Source: Marinagarivorans sp. UBA5868
Lineage (GTDB): Bacteria > Pseudomonadota > Gammaproteobacteria > Pseudomonadales > Cellvibrionaceae
Direction: 5' to 3'
Assembly (NCBI GenBank): GCA_002432095.1
Contig: DJFQ01000146.1
Location: 16,819 to 22,798, forward strand
Length of the DNA stretch: 5,980 nucleotides
Below the pieces are notes generated by a model that made no database searches, had not been told where the DNA came from, and saw nothing but the letters and a program-made list of their open reading frames with translations. Positions 1-4,937 of the stretch are shown one piece after another (position 1 is the first letter of the stretch; each line of letters opens with the position of its first letter). The position numbers and the translations under genes were made by a program.

Positions 1-55
1 ATTTAACATGCTCTTGCAGCAATTTAAAAAGCGCCGAAGCGAGTCCATAACATGA
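1..55 (+). CDS. 3' end of an unidentified upstream gene (partial)
   Basis: Frame 2 is open from the left edge and reads FNMLLQQFKKRRSESIT before a TGA at 53-55. That stop overlaps the ATG of the next gene in an ATGA arrangement, the same junction used between the next two genes, which is the main reason to believe in this frame. The visible tail looks like a basic amphipathic helix. Too little remains to identify the product. Because a CsdE-like gene lies two genes downstream, a cysteine desulfurase (CsdA/SufS type) is a guess worth testing, but nothing in these 17 residues proves it. Frame 3 is also open to a TAA at 48-50, with a less protein-like translation; frame 1 stops at once. Confidence 0.45.
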   Translation, partial: FNMLLQQFKKRRSESIT

Positions 56-888
56 ATAGCACTGTTTCTGCTCACAGCGAATTAGAATTTTTCGATACCC
101 ACTGCCACTTCGATTTTGGCGACTTTGACAAGGATCGAGAGACGCTGTGGGAAACCTGCCGCACCCAAGGTATTCGTCAGATGTTGATACCTGGTGTCCA
201 GCCGGACCAATGGCCGAGAATGCAGCTACTGTGCGCAAATAATCCGGGAATTTATTACGCTGCCGGTCTGCATCCGTGTTGGCTCGAAGGCAACATCGAA
301 AGTCACAGGCGCAACACTCAGCTATCTGTTCTGAGCGAGGCCCTGCGAGATCAACTGGACGAGCAATATTGCATCGCTATCGGTGAATGCGGGTTAGACC
401 AATATATCAACGGTGATGCCGACCTTCAGGAAGCTGTGTTGGGCTGTCATCTGGAAATCGCTCAGGAATTCGATAAACCGATTATTTTGCATTGTCGGCG
501 CGCTCACAATCAGATGCTGCGCTGTTTAAAAGCATTTCCTTTAAAAAACGGCGGCATTCTTCACGCCTACAGTGGCAGTCTGGAGCAAGCGGAGCAGTAT
601 TGGAAAATGGGCTTTTACCTCGGCATAGGCGGCACTATTACATATGACCGCGCCAATAAAACCCGTAGCGCTGTAAAAAAACTGCCCCTGGAAGCGCTCG
701 TATTGGAAACCGACGCACCGGATATGCCACTGTGCGGTCACCAGGGAGAACGCAATTCTCCTCTGAATATTCCCGCTATCGCCGGAATACTGGCAGCGCT
801 GCGTGAGGAATCTGTTGAATGCATTGCCCGCCAAACCACACTCAACGCAAACGCACTATTGCGCATTAATGAGCGACAACTCGGATGA
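52..888 (+). CDS. yjjV: TatD-family metal-dependent hydrolase, YjjV type
   Basis: A 278-residue cytoplasmic TIM-barrel hydrolase of the TatD family, whose characterised members are metal-dependent DNases or 3'-5' exonucleases; the substrate of the YjjV branch is not well defined. The expected metal ligands are present: DTHCHFDF near residues 15-22 (His17, His19), GECGLD around Glu112, LHCRRA with His147, His171 in HAYSG, and ETDAPDMP with Asp221. The stretches GGTITYDRANKTR (193-205), ETDAPDMPLCGHQG (219-232) and GLHP (72-75) match E. coli YjjV more closely than TatD or YcfH, as recalled. Length is close to the family norm with a slightly long N-terminus. No strong ribosome binding site precedes the ATG, but it overlaps the upstream stop (ATGA), so translational coupling is likely. 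It overlaps csdE the same way at its 3' end. Confidence 0.93.
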   Translation: MNSTVSAHSELEFFDTHCHFDFGDFDKDRETLWETCRTQGIRQMLIPGVQPDQWPRMQLLCANNPGIYYAAGLHPCWLEGNIESHRRNTQLSVLSEALRDQLDEQYCIAIGECGLDQYINGDADLQEAVLGCHLEIAQEFDKPIILHCRRAHNQMLRCLKAFPLKNGGILHAYSGSLEQAEQYWKMGFYLGIGGTITYDRANKTRSAVKKLPLEALVLETDAPDMPLCGHQGERNSPLNIPAIAGILAALREESVECIARQTTLNANALLRINERQLG

Positions 889-1310
889 AGCAGGACGACC
901 TATCCAGCGTCAACATTCAAACCCTGGAAGCAGACCGACAATGGCAATCTCAGTACCGAATACTGATGACTTGGGGCGCCTTGATACAAACCAAAGCAGA
1001 ACTGCGTGTTGAGCAAAATAAAATCCGTGGCTGCGCAGCAAATGCATGGTTGACGTTGATGAATCATCAATTTTATTTTGACAGTGAAAGCCGCATCATT
1101 AACGGCCTGGCGGCTTTATTATTGGCACAACTACAAAATGGCGAAATTAGCATGGAGAACATAAAACAGTGGGAAACACGCCTGCAGGAGCTCGGCCTGC
1201 ATAAACACCTTAGTCCTTCGCGTAACAACGGCATTCAAGCGCTGATCCGGCAAATGGTTGAGCTGTGGAGCCAAACCTCCAATAACATCCATGAAAAACC
1301 CCTCTCCTAG
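885..1310 (+). CDS. csdE: SufE/CsdE-type sulfur acceptor protein
   Basis: A 141-residue cytoplasmic protein of the SufE/CsdE fold. Family members take a persulfide from a cysteine desulfurase (SufS or CsdA) onto one conserved cysteine and pass it on to Fe-S assembly or another acceptor. The catalytic cysteine is Cys50 in IRGCAANAWL, equivalent to the GC-x-x-x-x-W motif of E. coli SufE (VPGC/IQGC region) and CsdE (IAGC). Other family landmarks are the Trp-x-x-x-Tyr region (20-24), DSESRIINGLAALLL (66-80) and LSPSRNNGI (109-117). The DSE-R-I-GL-A-LL segment resembles CsdE more than SufE, and tcdA (csdL), the usual CsdE partner, lies nearby; hence the csdE symbol, with SufE the alternative. The start overlaps the yjjV stop in ATGA, implying co-translation. 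The last codons overlap the terminator of the convergent cpxP-like gene. Confidence 0.88.
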   Translation: MKQDDLSSVNIQTLEADRQWQSQYRILMTWGALIQTKAELRVEQNKIRGCAANAWLTLMNHQFYFDSESRIINGLAALLLAQLQNGEISMENIKQWETRLQELGLHKHLSPSRNNGIQALIRQMVELWSQTSNNIHEKPLS

Positions 1311-1319
1311 GAAAGGGGT
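1294..1319 (-). terminator. Rho-independent terminator of the cpxP-like gene
   Basis: An imperfect hairpin at 1298-1319 has arms ACCCCTCTC and GAAAGGGGT around a CTAG loop, with one C/A mismatch and a GC-rich base. Read on the minus strand it is followed directly by TTTTT (complement of 1294-1298). The + strand side lacks a T-run, so it should work chiefly for the minus-strand cpxP-like transcript ending 50 nt upstream. It lies across the last codons and stop of csdE, so the two convergent mRNAs overlap. Confidence 0.7.
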
Positions 1320-1368
1320 GAATTTCCGTTGTTCATGGGGATCAATTGCAAGTAATAACCTAGGTCAA

Positions 1369-1803
1369 TTAATCGTCGTCTCCCGCGCGATTTTTGTGCT
1401 TGGCTTTCATCGCCTTAAATTTTTCCCGCTGCTCCGGTGTGAGCACCTCGTACACTTTGGCGTGAACTTCACCACGCTTGATAATGGCCTGCTCCACATT
1501 CTCAGCTTCTTCTCGGGCGATTTCCGCCACTCTTTCGCTGTAGTCCGCTGCCGCAGGATCGAGCTCGGCAAAACTGCGCATTAATGCGCGTCTATGTTGT
1601 TTTTTTGCTTTTTTATCCATGCCGCCGTGCGCTCGGTGAATTTCTTCAATCGCCGTTTTTTGCTCGTCGGTCAGATCCAGTTTTTTGGCCAGATGCTGAA
1701 CATGGTTTTTGCCACCGTGGTGATCATAACCGGGGCCAGCGTAGGCCGCCGCGCCGGTTAAAAGACTTGCACTCAACAATACAGAAGTGATTAAACGTTT
1801 CAT
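1369..1803 (-). CDS. cpxP: CpxP/Spy-family periplasmic protein
   Basis: A 144-residue secreted protein. Residues 1-22 form a classical signal peptide: basic start MKR, a hydrophobic core, and a cleavage site after AYA. The mature part is helical and highly charged and carries the two LTxxQ motifs that define CpxP/Spy/ZraP-type proteins, LTDEQ at 44-48 and LTPEQ at 121-125. Spy is a periplasmic chaperone; CpxP restrains the CpxA sensor and assists disposal of misfolded proteins. The mature N-terminus is histidine-rich (His28, 29, 34, 37), and the protein ends in an acidic GDDD tail. It is shorter than E. coli CpxP or Spy (about 160 residues). The ATG at 1803 is chosen over longer in-frame starts because GGAG lies 7 nt upstream (1811-1814) and a signal peptide begins exactly there. 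Divergence from cpxRA supports cpxP over spy, but similarity to E. coli CpxP is only at motif level. Confidence 0.88.
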   Translation of the reverse strand: MKRLITSVLLSASLLTGAAAYAGPGYDHHGGKNHVQHLAKKLDLTDEQKTAIEEIHRAHGGMDKKAKKQHRRALMRSFAELDPAAADYSERVAEIAREEAENVEQAIIKRGEVHAKVYEVLTPEQREKFKAMKAKHKNRAGDDD

Positions 1804-1867
1804 CGATTTTCTCCAGGTAGTGTCTGTTGACGTGATGACAGTATCCGTGGAGCGCCTGCAAAGTAGG

Positions 1868-1893
1868 GTTAAGCTGGTGTAAAGTTGTGTAAA
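1868..1893. promoter_or_regulatory. CpxR binding box in the divergent cpxP/cpxRA spacer
   Basis: Positions 1879-1893 read GTAAA-GTTGT-GTAAA, an exact match to the CpxR operator GTAAA-N5-GTAAA known from E. coli. A third related half, GTTAA at 1868-1872, precedes it 11 nt upstream, giving three half sites about one helical turn apart. The box is 40 nt before the cpxR ATG and 76 nt before the cpxP ATG on the other strand, a position from which it could activate both arms. No strong sigma-70 promoter is visible on either side. GATACT on the minus strand (1840-1845) and TACATT on the plus strand (1921-1926) are weak -10 candidates, consistent with dependence on an activator. Confidence 0.85.
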
Positions 1894-1932
1894 GCCGCAG
1901 AACCTCGCTTCGCCTTCGGATACATTTTCCTT

Positions 1933-2658
1933 ATGACAACCACAAACCCCAATATTCTGCTCGTCGATGACGATCCCCATTTGTCGCAGCTGCTCACGGA
2001 GTACCTTGGCGGTGAGGGATTTAGCGTACACACCGCAGCCGACGGCGAGCAGGCGCTGTACCGCTTGCGCGAGGGGCTCTCGGTGGACGTAATGGTGTTG
2101 GATATTATGATGCCGAAAATATCCGGGCTCGACGTGCTCAAACAGGTCCGTCAGTTTTCTCAATTACCGGTCATTATGCTCACGGGACGAGGCGACGATA
2201 TTGACCGTATTCTCGGGCTGGAAATGGGCGCAGACGATTATCTCGCCAAGCCCTGCAATCCAAGAGAGCTGAGCGCACGCCTGCGGGCAGTGTTGCGGCG
2301 CACACGTCCCAACGGCGCCGACACGCCGGCAAGCCCAAGGGTTATAGGTCATCTGCAACTCGATCCAGGTGCGCTGAACGCGTCTCTCAATGGACAATCA
2401 CTGGCGTTGACCGCAGCGGAATTTCGCGTATTGCAATTACTGGTGGAGCATGCGGGCCAGGTACTCAGCAAAGAGTTTCTCACCGAGCAGGTGTTGCTGC
2501 GCAAATTAACCCGTTACGACCGCAGTATTGATGTCCATGTCAGCCGCATTCGGCAAAAACTCGCGCAGGTACAACAAGGGGAGGAGCATCTACATATCAA
2601 AGCGGTTCGCGGCATGGGCTATCAATTATCGACGGATGCGGGCAGCGATGAAAATTAA
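1933..2658 (+). CDS. cpxR: CpxR-type response regulator (OmpR family)
   Basis: A 241-residue cytoplasmic transcription factor. The N-terminal receiver domain (about 7-122) has the acidic pocket VDDD at 11-14, phospho-acceptor Asp57 in VLDIMMP, Thr84 in MLTGRG, and Lys106 in the LAKP motif. The C-terminal winged-helix DNA-binding domain (about 138-235) contains KLTRYDRSIDVHVSRIRQKL, very close to the E. coli CpxR recognition region KRLTPFDRAIDMHIS, and ends with VRGMGY. This points to CpxR rather than OmpR, PhoB or RstA. The ATG at 1933 is preferred: a TTG at 1885 would extend the protein by 16 residues but lies inside the CpxR box. The Shine-Dalgarno sequence is weak (only GGA near 1918). The 3' end overlaps cpxA by 11 nt. 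Expression is probably autoregulated through the upstream CpxR box. Confidence 0.95.
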   Translation: MTTTNPNILLVDDDPHLSQLLTEYLGGEGFSVHTAADGEQALYRLREGLSVDVMVLDIMMPKISGLDVLKQVRQFSQLPVIMLTGRGDDIDRILGLEMGADDYLAKPCNPRELSARLRAVLRRTRPNGADTPASPRVIGHLQLDPGALNASLNGQSLALTAAEFRVLQLLVEHAGQVLSKEFLTEQVLLRKLTRYDRSIDVHVSRIRQKLAQVQQGEEHLHIKAVRGMGYQLSTDAGSDEN

Positions 2659-3958
2659 ACGTCTCTTCTGGAAAATTTTCGCCGCCTTTTGGCTGGTCAG
2701 CCTCGCCATTATGTTTGCCACCAGCTACGCCATTCTCGCTTCCGTGGAAACAGAAAAATTCCGCAATCAATACGAAAAAATTCTCAAAGATTTCAGCAAA
2801 CGCGCCATTGATTATTACGAAAATCTGCCTGCGGACCGGCCGCTGCGCAAAAGTGCACTGCGCCGGTTTGGGCCGTCTCACACAATTGTGAATCATCGGC
2901 ATATTGTGCGCATTGAGCGCGACGACAAAGTCATATTTAAACGCGATTCAGACAAACTAAAAAATGAGGATACTTTCAAATTTAAGGTGACGTCCGCCAG
3001 AGGCAACCGCTATACCATTGAAGCGCTGACGCCCCGGCCACCGCGCCATCTGGTGAATATGCTGCAACGAGTCAACATTTTTCAGTTTTTCATTATTCTG
3101 TTTGCCTCGACGCTGGTGAGTTTTCTGTTGAGCTGGAGCATCACACGGCCATTGAAAAAACTCGGCATTGCCAGTCGTCAATTTGCGCAAGGCGACCTGC
3201 ATACTCGTGTCGATGCACGACTGTTGCATCGCGCCGATGAAATTGGCGATTTGGCGCACGACATTTCTTACATGATGCAAAAAATCCAGCAAACCATCAG
3301 CGCGCAAAAACAATTGCTTCACGACGTATCCCATGAGCTGCGGGCACCGCTTGCACGCCTGCAAGTGGCGGCGGAATTGATTCAGCAGCGCGAAGAGAAA
3401 TCCTCCGCTTATATTCAACGCATCCATGCGGAATGTGAGCGTATGGACCAATTGATTCAGCGGATTTTGAATTTTGCGCGCCTGGAAGAAACCGCTGCGA
3501 CATTTACCAAGCTGGATCTGCGTGAGCTTCTTCAATCACACATCGACAACATTCTGTTTGAACACCCAAAGCGCACCATTCGCTTTGTGCAACCCGCTTC
3601 TGTGCAGACCATTGATGGGGACCCGCATTTACTCGGCGAAGCGGTGGACAATATTTTGCGTAACGCGTGCAAATATACCCCCGAGGAATCTTCCATCGAC
3701 GTAACTCTGGATGCTACTGAGCAGGGAACACTGATCACTATTCGCGATTATGGCGACGGCGTAGCGCCGGAAGATCTGGATAAATTGACGACGCCGTTTT
3801 ACCGCTCCGGCAATCGAATGCACGGGGACGGTTTTGGCCTAGGCTTGAGTATTGCGCGCCGCGCGTTGGAAAAACATGGCGGCACCTTGACCGTCGAAAA
3901 TCATCCCGCGGGCGGACTACAAGTAACGCTCGCGCTTCCGCTACGCACACAGATCTAA
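2648..3958 (+). CDS. cpxA: CpxA-type envelope-stress sensor histidine kinase
   Basis: A 436-residue inner-membrane kinase, close to the 457 of E. coli CpxA. Order: TM1 at about 8-30 (the LFWKIFAAFWL start resembles CpxA), a periplasmic sensor of about 110 residues (31-143), TM2 at about 144-165, a HAMP domain (about 166-217), the HisKA dimerisation helix with LLHDVSHELRAPLARLQ (phospho-acceptor His229), and an ATPase domain with N-box Asn335/Asn339, G1 box DYGDG (367-371), and G2 box GDGFGLGLS (393-401). All catalytic motifs are intact, so it should act as kinase and phosphatase for the adjacent regulator. The ATG at 2648 lies within the end of cpxR; an in-frame ATG at 2636 would add four residues. 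Neither has a strong Shine-Dalgarno sequence, so coupling to cpxR is likely. The sensor domain is short, basic and not obviously alike to E. coli CpxA. The stop is 3 nt from the convergent tcdA stop. Confidence 0.93.
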   Translation: MKIKRLFWKIFAAFWLVSLAIMFATSYAILASVETEKFRNQYEKILKDFSKRAIDYYENLPADRPLRKSALRRFGPSHTIVNHRHIVRIERDDKVIFKRDSDKLKNEDTFKFKVTSARGNRYTIEALTPRPPRHLVNMLQRVNIFQFFIILFASTLVSFLLSWSITRPLKKLGIASRQFAQGDLHTRVDARLLHRADEIGDLAHDISYMMQKIQQTISAQKQLLHDVSHELRAPLARLQVAAELIQQREEKSSAYIQRIHAECERMDQLIQRILNFARLEETAATFTKLDLRELLQSHIDNILFEHPKRTIRFVQPASVQTIDGDPHLLGEAVDNILRNACKYTPEESSIDVTLDATEQGTLITIRDYGDGVAPEDLDKLTTPFYRSGNRMHGDGFGLGLSIARRALEKHGGTLTVENHPAGGLQVTLALPLRTQI

Positions 3959-3961
3959 AGC

Positions 3962-4768
3962 TTAAGAAGGTTCGCGCCCGAGTTGTCGCTGCAGGTGGCG
4001 CTCCACTGCTCGCGCCGCCGCGGCAAATCCGAATGAGCCGGTGACCATCACCGACGAACCAAATCCGCCGGTGCAATCCAGTCGCACACCGTCCTGCATC
4101 ACCTGTTTTTCCATGCACACAGATCCGTCGGGCTTGGGATAGACCATTTGCTCCGGCGAAAATACCGCGTCTATGCGAAATTTGCGGTGGCCGTCGCGAG
4201 CAAACCCATGGCGTCGGACCAGCTCGGTGCGGATTTTGGCCAGCAGGGGATCACCTTCGGTGCGCGCCAAGTCCGCCACCTGAATGCGCGTTGGATCAGA
4301 TTTGCCGCCGGATGAGCCCACGGTGACCAACCGAATTTTGCGCGCGCTGCAATAGGCTGCCAGCGCGCTTTTGGTCATTGCCGCGTCCATGGCGTCCACC
4401 ACCACATGGTGTTGCGGACCTATAAGCTTTTGCAAATTGCTTGTGTCGAGAAAGTCTTCGATGCAATGAAGACGGATCTCCGGGTTGATGTCGCGTAAAC
4501 GTCGCGCGACAACCTGGTTTTTGGACTGTCCTACCTGCGACGCAAGGGCTTGCGCCTGTCGATTGGTATTGGTAATACAAACCTCGTCCATCTCAATCAG
4601 CGTAAGCTCACCCACGCCGGAGCGCGCCAGCGCCTCAGCCGCCCAACTACCCACGCCTCCCAGCCCAATTACCGCCATATGCGCCTGCGCTAGCACCTCC
4701 AACGCTGCTTCACCGTAGAGCCTGCTTACTCCGCCAAATCGCTGGCGGTATTCGATTGACAACGTCAT
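3962..4768 (-). CDS. tcdA: tRNA threonylcarbamoyladenosine dehydratase TcdA (CsdL)
   Basis: A 268-residue E1-like enzyme, the same length as E. coli TcdA. It uses ATP to convert t6A at position 37 of ANN-decoding tRNAs into cyclic ct6A; in E. coli it interacts with the CsdA-CsdE sulfur system. Visible landmarks are RFGGVSRLYGE (10-20), the nucleotide-binding loop GLGGVGSWAAEALAR (35-49), DEVCITNTNRQ (61-71), VDAMDA (124-129), the SGGKSDPTRIQVADLA segment (153-168), and DCTGGFGSS (231-239). The ATG at 4768 is preferred over GTG codons at 4777 and 4771 because AAGG (4777-4780 on the complement) stands 8 nt upstream of it and the E. coli length is matched. It is convergent with cpxA (3-nt gap, no terminator between) and divergent from the lactate permease. 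The adjacency of tcdA and csdE seen in E. coli is interrupted here by the Cpx genes. Confidence 0.95.
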   Translation of the reverse strand: MTLSIEYRQRFGGVSRLYGEAALEVLAQAHMAVIGLGGVGSWAAEALARSGVGELTLIEMDEVCITNTNRQAQALASQVGQSKNQVVARRLRDINPEIRLHCIEDFLDTSNLQKLIGPQHHVVVDAMDAAMTKSALAAYCSARKIRLVTVGSSGGKSDPTRIQVADLARTEGDPLLAKIRTELVRRHGFARDGHRKFRIDAVFSPEQMVYPKPDGSVCMEKQVMQDGVRLDCTGGFGSSVMVTGSFGFAAAARAVERHLQRQLGREPS

Positions 4769-4780
4769 CACCCTCACCTT

Positions 4781-4808
4781 CGCGCAAAAATTGCGCGCGT
4801 TTTAACGC
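4781..4808. repeat. Two overlapping inverted repeats in the tcdA leader
   Basis: CGCGCAA-AAA-TTGCGCG (4781-4797) is a perfect 7-bp inverted repeat with a 3-nt spacer. It is followed by GCGTT-TT-AACGC (4797-4808), a perfect 5-bp repeat with a 2-nt spacer. They lie just upstream of the tcdA Shine-Dalgarno sequence. They could be an operator or a hairpin in the tcdA leader. The TTTT after the first repeat makes it look like a plus-strand terminator, but no plus-strand gene ends here. Confidence 0.6.
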
Positions 4809-4827
4809 AAAGAATGGATCGCCGCAA
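4799..4827 (-). promoter_or_regulatory. Candidate sigma-70 promoter for tcdA
   Basis: On the minus strand TTGCGG (4822-4827) is separated by 17 nt from TAAAAC (4799-4804). The -10 matches 4 of 6 consensus bases and the -35 only its TTG. Spacing is ideal, and the predicted start would fall within the inverted repeat at 4781-4797, about 25 nt before the ATG. Weak; offered as the best candidate in this spacer. Confidence 0.25.
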
Positions 4828-4877
4828 GATTCATCCCGCCACTACAGCCACCACTAGGGATTCGTTCTGGATTCCGG

Positions 4878-4906
4878 TTGCCCTATCTGTCGCTCTCGCT
4901 TTCAAT
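4878..4906 (+). promoter_or_regulatory. Candidate sigma-70 promoter for the lactate permease
   Basis: TTGCCC (4878-4883) and TTCAAT (4901-4906) are 17 nt apart, each matching the consensus at 4 of 6 positions. The expected start near 4913 would leave a leader of about 25 nt before the ATG at 4938. No operator for a lactate-responsive regulator is recognisable around it. Confidence 0.35.
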
Positions 4907-4937
4907 AAGCACCTCATTTCCCCGCGTGATCACCATC

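Noticed and set aside
1344..1370. AATTG/CAATT inverted repeat and ACCTAGGT palindrome downstream of the cpxP-like stop
   Set aside because: Short, AT-rich and without a T-run; compatible with chance, and a better terminator lies just beyond it.
1885..1932. TTG start giving CpxR 16 extra residues
   Set aside because: The TTG lies inside the CpxR operator, and the extra residues do not resemble the CpxR N-terminus, which begins just before the ILLVDDD motif.
1804..2163. Long N-terminal extension of the cpxP-like gene on the minus strand
   Set aside because: It would run antisense through the CpxR box and the start of cpxR. A signal peptide and a well-spaced GGAG mark the start at 1803.
2957..3535. 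192-codon minus-strand open frame
   Set aside because: It lies wholly antisense to the HAMP and HisKA parts of cpxA, where the plus-strand motifs are unmistakable. Its translation has no recognisable domain.
3951..3966. Three overlapping 6-bp palindromes at the cpxA/tcdA junction
   Set aside because: AGATCT, AAGCTT and CTTAAG look like a cloning linker, but the reading frames on both sides run normally into them, so they are probably coincidental.
4781..4803. Hairpin plus TTTT read as a plus-strand terminator
   Set aside because: No plus-strand gene ends upstream; tcdA runs the other way. It is kept as an inverted repeat of unknown role.
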